64,000 nt of DNA, taken from contig NZ_CP011492.1 in assembly GCF_001011035.1 (NCBI RefSeq), positions 5,873,001 through 5,937,000 of the forward strand. The letters run 5' to 3'. Position 1 is the first letter of the stretch. Each line of letters opens with the position of its first letter. The notes beneath the pieces are model-generated. The model saw only the letters and a program-made list of their open reading frames with translations, was not told the DNA's origin and did no database searches. Positions 47,768 through 57,924 of the stretch are shown here, one piece after another. The stretch comes from Streptomyces sp. CNQ-509 (GTDB lineage Bacteria; Actinomycetota; Actinomycetes; Streptomycetales; Streptomycetaceae). The translations under genes and the position numbers were made by a program.

Positions 47768-47773
47768 TACACT
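47768..47773 (+). promoter_or_regulatory. Candidate -10 box for serA
   Basis: TACACT lies 143 bases before the serA start, right after the ilvC terminator, and would give a leader of about 135 bases. No clear -35 partner was seen. Confidence 0.4.
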
Positions 47774-47916
47774 CTTGATACATCGCGCGTCAGGCTCACA
47801 GCGTCGTGTGTCCTTCAAACGCGGCAGCACGCGTCTGTCCGGCGGACCGGCGCCTGCATCCCTCCACCTGCGGCCGTCGGGACGGCCGTCCCGTACAGGA
47901 ATCCAGTGAGGACCAC

Positions 47917-49536
47917 GTGAGCACTGCCCCCGCAACCGGCGCCACCCCCGGGAAGCCCGCCGTACTGATCGCCGAGGAGCTCTCGCCGGCCACCGTCGAC
48001 GCCCTCGGTCCCGACTTCGACATCCGCCACTGCAACGGCGCCGACCGGGCCGAGCTGCTCGCCGCCATCGCCGACGTGGACGCGATCCTGATCCGCAGCG
48101 CCACCAAGGTCGACGCGGAGGCCGTGGCCGCCGCGCGCCGGCTGAAGGTCGTCGCCCGCGCGGGCGTCGGTCTCGACAACGTCGACGTGCCCGCCGCCAC
48201 CAAGGCCGGCGTCATGGTCGTCAACGCGCCGACCTCCAACATCGTCACCGCCGCCGAGCTGGCCTGCGGCCTGATCATCGCCAGCGCGCGCAACATCCCG
48301 CAGGCCAACGCCGCGCTGAAGGCCGGCGAGTGGAAGCGCTCCAAGTACACCGGCGTCGAGCTGAACGAGAAGGTGCTCGGCGTCGTCGGCCTCGGCCGCA
48401 TCGGCGTGCTCGTCGCGCAGCGCATGGCCGCGTTCGGCATGAGCGTCGTGGCGTACGACCCGTACGTGCAGGCCGCGCGCGCCGCTCAGATGGGCGTCAA
48501 GCTCGTCTCGCTCGACGAGCTGCTGGAGACCTCCGACTTCATCACCGTCCACCTGCCGAAGACCCCCGAGACCCTGGGTCTGATCGGCGACGAGGCGCTG
48601 CAGAAGGTCAAGCCGTCCGTCCGGATCGTCAACGCCGCCCGCGGCGGCATCGTGGACGAGGAGGCGCTGACCGCCGCGCTGAAGGAGGGCCGGGTCGCGG
48701 GCGCGGGCCTCGACGTCTACGCCACCGAGCCGTGTACGGACTCGCCGCTCTTCCAGTTCGACAGCGTCGTCGCCACCCCGCACCTCGGCGCCTCCACCGG
48801 CGAGGCGCAGGAGAAGGCGGGCATCTCCGTGGCCCGCTCGGTGCGGCTCGCGCTGGCCGGCGAGCTGGTGCCGGACGCGGTCAACGTCCAGGGCGGCGTC
48901 ATCGCCGAGGACGTGCGGCCCGGGCTGCCGCTGGCCGAGAAGCTGGGCCGGATCTTCACGGCGCTGGCCGGCGAGGTCGCGGTCCGGCTCGACGTGGAGG
49001 TGTGCGGCGAGATCACGCAGCACGACGTGAAGGTGCTGGAGCTGTCCGCGCTCAAGGGCGTCTTCGAGGACATCGTCGCCGAGACCGTGAGCTACGTGAA
49101 CGCCCCGCTGTTCGCGCAGGAGCGCGGCGTCGAGGTGCGGCTGACCACCAGCTCGGAGTCGAACGCCCACCGCAACGTGGTGACGGTGCGCGGCACGCTC
49201 GCCAGCGGCGAGGAGGTGTCGGTCTCCGGCACGCTCTCCGGGCCGAAGCACCAGCAGAAGATCGTCGCCGTCGGCGAGCACGACGTGGACCTGACGCTCG
49301 CCGACCACATGGCCTTCTTCAGCTACGGGGACCGCCCCGGCGTCGTCGGCACCATGGGCCGGATCCTGGGCGAGGCGGGCATCAACATCGCCGGCATGCA
49401 GGTGTCGCGGGCCAAGGCGGGCGGCGAGGCGCTGGTCGCGCTCACCGTGGACGACACGATCCCGCCGGCCGTCGTGCAGGAGATCGCGGGTGAGATCGGC
49501 GCGGCCTCGGCGCGCGCGGTGAACCTCACCGAGTAG
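47917..49536 (+). CDS. serA: D-3-phosphoglycerate dehydrogenase
   Basis: The 539-residue enzyme performs the first step of serine synthesis. It has the substrate-domain block LIRSATKVDAEAV, the Rossmann motif VGLGRIGVLVAQRM, catalytic Arg in NAARGGIVDEEAL and catalytic His in TPHLGASTGEAQ. This is the long form with an ASB (intervening) domain and a C-terminal ACT domain (RPGVVGTMGRILGEAGINIA), where serine feedback acts in relatives. Start GTG 47917 has GTGAGGA just upstream; extending further adds non-family sequence. It is followed by a very strong two-part hairpin. Confidence 0.96.
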   Translation: MSTAPATGATPGKPAVLIAEELSPATVDALGPDFDIRHCNGADRAELLAAIADVDAILIRSATKVDAEAVAAARRLKVVARAGVGLDNVDVPAATKAGVMVVNAPTSNIVTAAELACGLIIASARNIPQANAALKAGEWKRSKYTGVELNEKVLGVVGLGRIGVLVAQRMAAFGMSVVAYDPYVQAARAAQMGVKLVSLDELLETSDFITVHLPKTPETLGLIGDEALQKVKPSVRIVNAARGGIVDEEALTAALKEGRVAGAGLDVYATEPCTDSPLFQFDSVVATPHLGASTGEAQEKAGISVARSVRLALAGELVPDAVNVQGGVIAEDVRPGLPLAEKLGRIFTALAGEVAVRLDVEVCGEITQHDVKVLELSALKGVFEDIVAETVSYVNAPLFAQERGVEVRLTTSSESNAHRNVVTVRGTLASGEEVSVSGTLSGPKHQQKIVAVGEHDVDLTLADHMAFFSYGDRPGVVGTMGRILGEAGINIAGMQVSRAKAGGEALVALTVDDTIPPAVVQEIAGEIGAASARAVNLTE

Positions 49537-49540
49537 CGGA

Positions 49541-49603
49541 CCGGGGGAGACCCCCGGGTGCCGGGCCCGGGCGGGCGGCAGCGATGCCGCCGGCCCGGGC
49601 CCG
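49541..49603 (+). terminator. Double hairpin terminator after serA
   Basis: First hairpin: CCGGGGG/CCCCCGG with AGA loop (49541-49557). Second: GGGCCCGGGC pairs with GCCCGGGCCC, then, after a G-G mismatch, GGCGGCA pairs with TGCCGCC around a GCGA tetraloop (49562-49603). GNRA loops are unusually stable in RNA. Confidence 0.75.
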
Positions 49604-49723
49604 TACGCGTGCCAGGGCCCGGTTCTCCGGCCGGACCGGGGTGCCCGCGGCGTGATACGGAGGATCTTCGCGCGATGCCCTCTCACTTCGCCCCAGACGG
49701 ATGAAATCTCTCCGGTTCAGTCC

Positions 49724-49764
49724 TACGGTGCGGGTAAGTGGAGAATTTCCCTTCGGTTGAGGAG
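49724..49764 (+). promoter_or_regulatory. Promoter and possible operator for TetR gene
   Basis: TACGGT (49724-49729) is a candidate -10 about 40 bases ahead of ATG 49770. GGAGAATTTCC (about 49740-49750) between it and the start is a near-palindrome, a plausible autoregulatory TetR site. GAGGAG (49759-49764) is the ribosome site. Confidence 0.35.
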
Positions 49765-49769
49765 TGGCC

Positions 49770-50426
49770 ATGCGGACCCCGATGCGCGCGGACGCCCGGC
49801 GGAACCGTGAGCTGATCCTGAAGGCGGCCGGCGAGGTCTTCGTGGGCGAGGGCCCCGACGCCCCGCTGGAGGACGTCGCCCGCCGGGCCGGCGTGGGCAT
49901 CGCCACGCTCTACCGCAACTTCGGCAGCCGCGAGGCGCTGATCCGCGGCGTCGCCGCCGCCACCCTCGCCGAGCTGCGCGGCGCGGCCGAGGAGGCGCTG
50001 GCCGGCGGGGACGAGCCGTTCGAGGCGCTGCGCCGGTTCGCCCACACGGCGCTCAACCTGCGGATCGGCGCGGTGCTCCCCGCGCTCTCCGGCCGGATCC
50101 GGATCGACGAGGAGCTGGCGGAGCTGCGCGCGCGGACGCTGCGGCCGGTGCAGGAGCTGATCGTACGGGCGCAGCAGGCCGGCCGGCTCCGCGACGACGT
50201 GGTCTTCGGCGACGTGCCGTTCATGGTGATGCGGCTGACGCTGCTGCTGCCCGGCGGCGGGTTCGCGGAGGACGAGGCGCTGGCCCACCGCCATCTGGAG
50301 CTGTATCTCGACGGGCTGCGCCCCGAGGCCGCCCGCGCCCGCGGCGCGGGGCTGCCGGGCCCGGCGATCACCGCCGCCCGGTTCATCAGGGCGACGGACC
50401 GCATCGTCGGCGGGAACGACGGCTAG
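49770..50426 (+). CDS. TetR-family transcriptional regulator
   Basis: The 218-residue protein has an N-terminal TetR HTH: RADARRNRELILKAAGEVFV, then LEDVARRAGVGIATLYRNFGSREALI (about residues 8-55). The C-terminal ligand domain is helical (LRRFAHTALNLRIGAVLPAL and so on) and resembles the SbtR-like C-terminal group. ATG 49770 lies 5 nt after GAGGAG and is preferred over GTG 49764. It is followed by an MFS efflux gene in the same direction after 65 bases, so it probably represses that transporter until a drug or metabolite binds. Confidence 0.93.
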   Translation: MRTPMRADARRNRELILKAAGEVFVGEGPDAPLEDVARRAGVGIATLYRNFGSREALIRGVAAATLAELRGAAEEALAGGDEPFEALRRFAHTALNLRIGAVLPALSGRIRIDEELAELRARTLRPVQELIVRAQQAGRLRDDVVFGDVPFMVMRLTLLLPGGGFAEDEALAHRHLELYLDGLRPEAARARGAGLPGPAITAARFIRATDRIVGGNDG

Positions 50427-50491
50427 CGCCGGTCCCGCCGCAAACCCCGCAGCCACCCGAAACCCCGAGCACGCACGAGAAAGATAGTGGC

Positions 50492-52012
50492 ATGGACACT
50501 ACAAAAACGGAAGCGACCGGATCACGGCGCTGGCTCGCCCTCGCCTTCATCGGGCTGGCGCAGCTCATGATCGTCCTGGACGTCACGATCGTGAACATCG
50601 CCCTGCCGTCCGCGCAGGCGGACCTCGGCATCTCCGACGGCGACCGGCAATGGGTGATCACCGCGTACACCCTGGCCTTCGGCGGCCTGCTGCTCCTCGG
50701 CGGCCGGATCGCCGACTACACCGGCCGCCGCCGGGCCTTCCTCACCGGGCTCGTCGGCTTCGCCGCCGCCTCCGCGCTCGGCGGCGCGGCACCCGGCTTC
50801 GGCGCGCTGCTGGGCGCGCGGGCCGCGCAGGGGGCGTTCGCCGCGCTGCTCGCGCCGGCGGCGCTATCGCTGCTCACCACGAGCTTCACCGAGCAGCGCG
50901 ACCGCGCCCGCGCCTTCGGCATCTTCGGCGCGATCGCCGCCGGCGGCGGCGCGATCGGCCTCGTCGCGGGCGGCGCGCTGACCGAGTATCTGGACTGGCG
51001 CTGGTGCCTCTACGTGAACGTGCCCATCGCGGTGCTGGCGGCGGCCGGCTGGTGGGTGCTGCCCGCCGACACCCGCCCGCAGGTACGGCAAAGGATCGAT
51101 GGGCCGGGCGCGGTGCTCGCGGTCACCGGCCTCGTCGCCGTCGTCTACGGGTGCAGCGAGGCGGAGTCGGAGGGCTGGGACTCGGCGCTCGTGCTCGGGC
51201 TGCTCTTCCTCGGCGTGGCGCTGCTCACCGGCTTCGTGCTGTACGAGCGGAACGCCGCGGCGCCGCTGCTGCCGCTGCGGGTGGTGCTCAGCCGGGCCCG
51301 GGGGAGCGCGTTCCTGGGCATCGCGCTGGCCACCGTGGGGATGTTCGCCATGTTCCTCTTCCTCACGTACTACATGCAGGTCGTCATGGGCTACTCCGCG
51401 CTGAAGACCGGAGTGGCGTTCCTGCCGCTGACGGCGGGGGTACTGGCGGGGGCCGGAGGGCTCGCCAGCCGGCTGCTGCCCCGGGTGCCGCCGCGGGCGC
51501 TGATCGTCCCCGGGCTGCTGCTCGCGTCGGCCGGCACCGGGTGGCTGGCGACGGTGGACGTGGACACCTCGTACGCGGCCGGGGTGCTGCCCGCGGAGCT
51601 GGTCCTGGGCTTCGGGATGGGGATGGTGATGGCCCCGGCGATCAACTACGCGACCCACGGCGTGCGCGCGGAGGAGGCCGGGGTGGCGTCGGCGACGGTC
51701 AACACCGCGCAGCAGATCGGCGGCTCGATCGGCACCGCGCTGCTCAACACCATCGCGACAAGCACCACCGCCGACTACCTCGCCGAGCGGCTGCCGGCGG
51801 CGGGTGCGCTGGAGGAGCGGCGGGCGGCGGGCGGGCCGGTGCCGGACGTGGTCAAGGCGGGCCTGGTCGAGGGCTTCAGCTCGGCGTACACGGTGGCATC
51901 GGCGATCCTCGTCGTGGCCGCGGCGGTGGTGGCGGTGGTGATGAACACCCCGCGCCCCGCCCCCGCCAAGCCCGGCGCCCCGGCCCCCGCCCCCGCGGCA
52001 CACCTCGGCTGA
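50492..52012 (+). CDS. MFS drug exporter, DHA2 family (14 membrane segments)
   Basis: The 506-residue antiporter has family motifs: LMIVLDVTIVNIALPSAQADL (motif D1 of DHA2), GGRIADYTGRRRAFLTGL (motif A), RAAQGAFAALLAPAALSLL and a motif C-like GGAIGLVAGGALTEYLDWRWCLYVNVPI. Fourteen helices are visible, matching the EmrB/QacA type. It should expel a hydrophobic drug or metabolite with proton exchange. A TetR gene lies directly upstream. Start ATG 50492 has GAGAAAG nearby. It converges with the PucR gene across a shared hairpin. Confidence 0.93.
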   Translation: MDTTKTEATGSRRWLALAFIGLAQLMIVLDVTIVNIALPSAQADLGISDGDRQWVITAYTLAFGGLLLLGGRIADYTGRRRAFLTGLVGFAAASALGGAAPGFGALLGARAAQGAFAALLAPAALSLLTTSFTEQRDRARAFGIFGAIAAGGGAIGLVAGGALTEYLDWRWCLYVNVPIAVLAAAGWWVLPADTRPQVRQRIDGPGAVLAVTGLVAVVYGCSEAESEGWDSALVLGLLFLGVALLTGFVLYERNAAAPLLPLRVVLSRARGSAFLGIALATVGMFAMFLFLTYYMQVVMGYSALKTGVAFLPLTAGVLAGAGGLASRLLPRVPPRALIVPGLLLASAGTGWLATVDVDTSYAAGVLPAELVLGFGMGMVMAPAINYATHGVRAEEAGVASATVNTAQQIGGSIGTALLNTIATSTTADYLAERLPAAGALEERRAAGGPVPDVVKAGLVEGFSSAYTVASAILVVAAAVVAVVMNTPRPAPAKPGAPAPAPAAHLG

Positions 52013-52025
52013 CGCCCACCGGACC

Positions 52026-52057
52026 CCCGGCCCGCCACACCCCCGAGGCGGGCCGGG
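52026..52057. terminator. Bidirectional terminator between MFS and PucR genes
   Basis: CCCGGCCCGCC (52026-52036) pairs perfectly with GGCGGGCCGGG (52047-52057) across a 10-base loop, in the gap between the two convergent genes. Confidence 0.7.
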
Positions 52058-52093
52058 CACGTCTCGCCTGCGGCGCGCCGCGTGGGGCCGCGG

Positions 52094-53425
52094 TCAGAGG
52101 CGGGCGGACTTGAGCGACATGTGGAGGAGCAGGCGGTCCTCGCCCGCCGAAAGGTCCAGGCCGGTCAGTTCCTCGACGCGCGACAGCCGGTAGTAGAGCG
52201 TCTGGCGGTGGATGCCCAGCGCGGCGGCGGTGCGGGCTGCCTGGCCCGCGTGGTCGAGATAGACCTCGGCGGTACGGGCCAGGGCGGCGTGGGCCGGCTC
52301 CAGCAGCCGGCCGACCACCGGGTCGGCGCCGCCGGGCAGGTCGGTGAGCAGCCGGTACGGGCCGATCTCCGGCCACCGCGCCACCGGGCCCAGCCGCGGC
52401 GCGGCCCGCGCCGCCCGGGCGGCGGCCAGCGCCTCGCGCCAGGTGCCGGGCAGCCCGGCGAGGTCCGCCCGCCCGTCGCCGACGCCCGCCACGGCGTCCG
52501 GTACGCCAGCCGCGCCCTCCCCGGCGGCGGGCTCTCCGGCGCGGGTGCGTGCCGCGCCCCGCGCCCCGCGCCGTACCCCCGCCGGCACCTCACCCGGCGC
52601 ACCGGCCCGCGTCCCGCCCGGCGGCCCGCCGCCCGCCGCGTGCAGCAGCCGCTCCGCCGCCGCCACCGCAGGGTCCACCGAGCCCGCGGACGGCAGCAGC
52701 ACCAGCGCCGCCAGTGCCCGCACCGGCCCCGCCCCGCCGCCTGTCCCGCCGCCCACCCGCACCAGCGTCGTCGCCGCCGTCCGCGGCAGCCCCGGGCCGG
52801 GTGCCGCCGGGTCCGCCGGGCGCCAGGGCAGCACCGCCACCGCCGCCACCGGCCCCGCTGCGCCGCCCGGCAGCGCGTCGCGCAGCTCCGCGAGCGCCGC
52901 GTCCCGCCCCGCCGCGGGGCCTGCCAGCACGTCGTGCAGCAGCGCGCCGGCCGCCGCGCCCGCCCGGGTCTCCGCCGCCAGCAGCGCCCCGATCCGCGCC
53001 GCCGTCCGCATGGCCTGCGCGATCCGCGGGTCCTGCGCCCGTCCAGGACCGCCCAGCTCGACGTCGGAAAGGTGCCCGTCGTCGAGCAGCCAGACGTACC
53101 CCTGCACCACCCCGTCGTGCCGCGCCGGCAGGCAGATCCGCCCGGTGAGCACCCCGGCGGAGGGGTCCGGCGGGATCCGCAGCGGCCCGGTCGCCCGCGC
53201 GATCCCGTACGCCTCGAACCACGCCCGCACCGCCGCCGTGGAGCGCCGGTGCAGGATGGACTTCGTGCGGACCGGGTCCATGAGCGAGGAGACGCCGCCC
53301 GACGAGCCGTCGCCCGTGTCGTGGACGCCGAACGCGATCAGCCCGAAGTCCCGGTCCTCCAGGGTGGCGGGGGCGCCGAGCGCCGCCGAGACCTCGTCGA
53401 CCAACTGCTGGTAGTCGCCGCGCAT
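52094..53425 (-). CDS. PucR-family regulator, likely of proline catabolism
   Basis: The 443-residue protein starts at 53425 and ends with a PucR-type HTH_30: YLDHAGQAARTAAALGIHRQ, TLYYRLSRVEELTGLDLS (about residues 395-435). The middle is a long Ala/Gly/Arg/Pro-rich stretch, and the N-terminal part (DYQQLVDEVSAALGAPATLE) resembles a degenerate sensory domain. It is divergent from the proline dehydrogenase gene with a perfect 20-base palindrome between them. In actinobacteria a PucR regulator next to putA/pruA activates the pathway in response to proline. That role is inferred from context. Confidence 0.87.
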   Translation of the reverse strand: MRGDYQQLVDEVSAALGAPATLEDRDFGLIAFGVHDTGDGSSGGVSSLMDPVRTKSILHRRSTAAVRAWFEAYGIARATGPLRIPPDPSAGVLTGRICLPARHDGVVQGYVWLLDDGHLSDVELGGPGRAQDPRIAQAMRTAARIGALLAAETRAGAAAGALLHDVLAGPAAGRDAALAELRDALPGGAAGPVAAVAVLPWRPADPAAPGPGLPRTAATTLVRVGGGTGGGAGPVRALAALVLLPSAGSVDPAVAAAERLLHAAGGGPPGGTRAGAPGEVPAGVRRGARGAARTRAGEPAAGEGAAGVPDAVAGVGDGRADLAGLPGTWREALAAARAARAAPRLGPVARWPEIGPYRLLTDLPGGADPVVGRLLEPAHAALARTAEVYLDHAGQAARTAAALGIHRQTLYYRLSRVEELTGLDLSAGEDRLLLHMSLKSARL

Positions 53426-53435
53426 GACCGCAGCC

Positions 53436-53455
53436 TCTCATACATCTGTATGAGA
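53436..53455. promoter_or_regulatory. Palindromic operator between pucR and proline dehydrogenase genes
   Basis: TCTCATACA and TGTATGAGA form 9-base arms separated by TC. It lies 11 bases from the pucR start and 101 bases from the dehydrogenase start. Its AT-rich centre stands out in this GC-rich DNA. It is the likely binding site of the PucR protein. Confidence 0.7.
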
Positions 53456-53508
53456 CGGCGCTCCCGGATGCGTGACAGGTGTCGATGGCCCGGGATCGGA
53501 GCGATCCT

Positions 53509-53514
53509 TAGATT
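53509..53514 (+). promoter_or_regulatory. Candidate -10 for proline dehydrogenase gene
   Basis: TAGATT lies 42 bases before GTG 53556 and 54 bases from the palindrome, a good distance for an activator bound upstream of -35. Confidence 0.4.
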
Positions 53515-53555
53515 TCACGGAGGTGTTACCTGCGCCCCGACCGTGGAGGTGCCCC

Positions 53556-54482
53556 GTGCTGGGTCCCGTGCTTCTCGCCGCCGCGCGCAGCGACGGAATC
53601 CGTCGCCTCGTCTCGGCCGCGCCGGTCAGCCGCCAGGTGGTCGCGCGCTTCGTGGCCGGCGAGGAGCTGGCCGACGCCGTCGCCGCCGTCCGCGACCTGT
53701 CCGCCCGCGGCCTGGAGGTCACCCTCGACCACCTCGGCGAGGACGTCACCGACCCCCGCGAGGCGCTGCGCGCCCGGGACGCGTACCTCGCCCTCACCGA
53801 GGCGCTGACGCACGAGGGCCTGGGAGCCCGCGCCGAGATGTCCGTGAAGCTCTCCGCCTTCGGCCAGGCGCTGCCCGGCGGCCACGACCTCGCGCTCGCC
53901 CACGTCACTCCGGTGGTCGAAGCCGCCGCCGCGGCCGGCACCACGGTCACCCTCGACATGGAGGACCACACCACCGTCGACTCCACCCTCGCCATCCTGC
54001 ACACCCTGCGCGAGCGCTTCCCGCAGACCGGCGCGGTGCTGCAGGCGTACCTCTTCCGCACCGAGGAGGACTGCCGCGACCTCGCCGGCGAGGGTTCCCG
54101 GGTGCGGCTGGTGAAGGGCGCGTACAAGGAGCCGGCCGTCGTCGCCTTCCAGGACAGGGCGGAGGTGGACCGGGCGTACGTACGCTGCCTGAAGATCCTC
54201 ATGACCGGCCGCGGCTACCCCATGATCGGCACCCACGACCCCCGGATGATCGCCATCACCCAGGAACTGGCCCGCCGGCACGGCCGCAAGACCGACGAGT
54301 ACGAGTTCCAGATGCTCTACGGCATCCGCACCCAGGAGCAGCAGCGGCTGGTGGCCGAGGGCCACAGGATGCGCGTCTACACCCCCTACGGCACCGACTG
54401 GTACGGCTACTTCATGCGCAGGCTCGCCGAGCGCCCGGCGAACACGGCCTTCTTCCTGCGCGCCCTGGCCGGCCGCCGCTGA
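53556..54482 (+). CDS. Proline dehydrogenase (monofunctional)
   Basis: The 308-residue FAD enzyme oxidises proline to pyrroline-5-carboxylate. The barrel shows LDHLGEDV, RAEMSVKLSAFG, TLDMEDHTTVDSTL, LQAYLFRTEEDC, RLVKGAYKEP, IGTHDPRMI, and the C-terminal EFQMLYGIR and RVYTPYGTDWYGYFMRRLAERP that contact FAD and proline. GTG 53556 is preferred because GGAGG lies 7 nt upstream and the length matches other actinobacterial enzymes; an in-frame ATG at 53472 would add 28 residues without family sequence. The gene is followed by pruA after 52 bases. Confidence 0.95.
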   Translation: MLGPVLLAAARSDGIRRLVSAAPVSRQVVARFVAGEELADAVAAVRDLSARGLEVTLDHLGEDVTDPREALRARDAYLALTEALTHEGLGARAEMSVKLSAFGQALPGGHDLALAHVTPVVEAAAAAGTTVTLDMEDHTTVDSTLAILHTLRERFPQTGAVLQAYLFRTEEDCRDLAGEGSRVRLVKGAYKEPAVVAFQDRAEVDRAYVRCLKILMTGRGYPMIGTHDPRMIAITQELARRHGRKTDEYEFQMLYGIRTQEQQRLVAEGHRMRVYTPYGTDWYGYFMRRLAERPANTAFFLRALAGRR

Positions 54483-54534
54483 CGACCCCCGCGAGCCCCC
54501 GGAAGACTCCGCACCTCGAAGGAGAACGGCAACC

Positions 54535-56166
<1,632 letters not shown>

Positions 56167-56174
56167 CGCCCGCA

Positions 56175-56239
56175 GGACCGCTCCGCGCGGTCCCCGCACA
56201 CGCCGCCCCCGGTCGCCTCCCCCGTCGGCCGGGGGCGGC
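56175..56239 (+). terminator. Terminator hairpins after pruA
   Basis: GGACCGC/GCGGTCC (56175-56193, 5-base loop) is followed by an 11-bp stem, GCCGCCCCCGG (56202-56212) with CCGGGGGCGGC (56229-56239). Confidence 0.65.
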
Positions 56240-56280
56240 CCCGTGCGTGCGGGCCGGTGCTGTGGTCCGATGGATCGCGT

Positions 56281-57864
56281 ATGAAGAGGAACAGCTTCTT
56301 CGCCGCCGTCGTCGTGGCCGCCATCGGGTGCACCCTCGCCGCGACGCTGGTGTCCGGTGCGTGGTGGCCGGCCGCGGGCGTGTTCCTGGCGCTCGCCGCG
56401 CTCGGCGTGTGGGACGTGCTCCAGCGCCACCACTCCGTGCTGCGGAACTACCCGCTGGTGGGCCATCTGCGCTTCCTGCTGGAACGGCTCCGCCCCGAGA
56501 TGCAGCAGTACTTCATCGAGCGGAACTTCGACGGCCGCCCCTTCGACCGCAACGTGCGCAGCATCGTCTACGAGCGCGCCAAGGGCACCGACGCCGAGGA
56601 GCCCTTCGGCACGGAGCTGGACGTGGAGGCCCCCGGCCACCGGTTCCTCGTGCACTCCATCGCCCCGGTGGCGATGCCCACGACCCCGCCGCGGGTCCGC
56701 GTCGGCGGCCCCGACTGCACCAGGCCGTACGACATGGCGCTGCTGAACGTCTCGGCGATGAGCTTCGGCGCCCTGTCCTCCCACGCCATCCTCGCGCTCA
56801 ACGGCGGCGCCGCGCGCGGCGGCTTCGCGCACGACACCGGCGAGGGCGGCATCTCCGAGTTCCATCTGCGGCCCGGCGGCGACCTGGTGTGGGAGATCGG
56901 CACCGGCTACTTCGGCTGCCGTACCCCCGACGGCGACTTCGACGCCCGGCAGTTCGCCGGCAAGGCCGCCGACGACCGGGTCAGGTGCGTGTCGCTGAAG
57001 CTGTCCCAGGGGGCCAAGCCCGGCATCGGCGGGCTGCTGCCCGGCGCCAAGGTCGACGCCAGGATCGCCCGCGCCCGCGGCGTGCCCCAGGGCGAGACCG
57101 TGGTCTCGCCGCCGTACCACCGGGTCTTCTCCACCCCGCGCGAGCTGGTGCGCTTCGTCGCCCGGATGCGGGAGCTGGCCGGCGGCAAGCCGGCCGGGAT
57201 CAAGCTGTGCGTGGGCTCGCGGGTGCAGCTCCTCGCGGTCTGCAAGGCGATGCTCGCCGAGGGCACCGCGCCCGACTTCATCCTGGTCGACGGCTCGGAG
57301 GGCGGTACGGGGGCGGGGCCGCTGGAGTTCGCCGACAACATCGGCGCCCCGCTCACCCAGGGACTGGCGGCCGTGCACGGCGCCCTCATCGGCACCGGGC
57401 TGCGGGACCGTATCCGCATCGGCGCCGCGGGCAAGGTCGCCACCGGCTCCGACATCGTCAAGCGGCTCATCCAGGGCGCGGACTACACCAACTCGGCCCG
57501 CGCGATGATGTTCGCCCTCGGCTGCCTGCAGACCCAGCGCTGCCACACCAACACCTGCCCGGTCGGCGTGACCACGCAGGACCCCCGGCGGGTGCACGCG
57601 CTGGACGTGGCGGACAAGACGGTGCGCGTCGAGCGCTTCCAGCGCGCCACCGTGCAGAGCGCCCTGGAGATCATGTCGGCGATGGGCGTGGAGGACCCGG
57701 CGCAACTGCGCCGGCACCAGCTTCGCGTCCGCATCGAGCCCCGCGCCGTCCGCCGCGACGACCGGCCGCTGCCGCCGCCGGCGCCCGGGCAGCTCCTGGC
57801 CGAGCCGCCGCGGGCCTGGGCCGCGGACTGGGCGGCGGCCGACCCGGACCGGTTCACGATCTGA
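56281..57864 (+). CDS. FMN-binding glutamate synthase-family protein
   Basis: The 527-residue protein has two N-terminal hydrophobic helices (FFAAVVVAAIGCTLAATLVS, AAGVFLALAALGVWDVL) and then the FMN/iron-sulfur domain of glutamate synthase: MSFGALSSHAILALNGGA, GEGGISEFHL, LKLSQGAKPG, VDGSEGGTGAGPLEF, and the 3Fe-4S Cys motif QTQRCHTNTCPVG. The amidotransferase domain is missing, so it uses ammonia or another donor, or does a different flavin reaction. Many actinobacteria have this membrane-bound relative; its job is not firmly known. ATG 56281 is chosen because GTG 56257 has no ribosome site. No cotranscription with pruA is expected, given the hairpins. Confidence 0.87.
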   Translation: MKRNSFFAAVVVAAIGCTLAATLVSGAWWPAAGVFLALAALGVWDVLQRHHSVLRNYPLVGHLRFLLERLRPEMQQYFIERNFDGRPFDRNVRSIVYERAKGTDAEEPFGTELDVEAPGHRFLVHSIAPVAMPTTPPRVRVGGPDCTRPYDMALLNVSAMSFGALSSHAILALNGGAARGGFAHDTGEGGISEFHLRPGGDLVWEIGTGYFGCRTPDGDFDARQFAGKAADDRVRCVSLKLSQGAKPGIGGLLPGAKVDARIARARGVPQGETVVSPPYHRVFSTPRELVRFVARMRELAGGKPAGIKLCVGSRVQLLAVCKAMLAEGTAPDFILVDGSEGGTGAGPLEFADNIGAPLTQGLAAVHGALIGTGLRDRIRIGAAGKVATGSDIVKRLIQGADYTNSARAMMFALGCLQTQRCHTNTCPVGVTTQDPRRVHALDVADKTVRVERFQRATVQSALEIMSAMGVEDPAQLRRHQLRVRIEPRAVRRDDRPLPPPAPGQLLAEPPRAWAADWAAADPDRFTI

Positions 57865-57912
57865 AGGACGCCTCCGCGCGCTCTCCGGCAGCCGCCCGCG
57901 CCCTCCCCGCGC

Positions 57913-57918
57913 TACCGT
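57913..57918 (+). promoter_or_regulatory. Candidate -10 for HAD hydrolase gene (leaderless layout)
   Basis: TACCGT is followed by 6 nt and ATG 57925. Confidence 0.45.
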
Positions 57919-57924
57919 CGTGAC

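Noticed and set aside
53472..53555. Upstream ATG as start of proline dehydrogenase
   Set aside because: It adds 28 residues without family sequence and would cover the probable promoter; GTG 53556 has GGAGG at good spacing.
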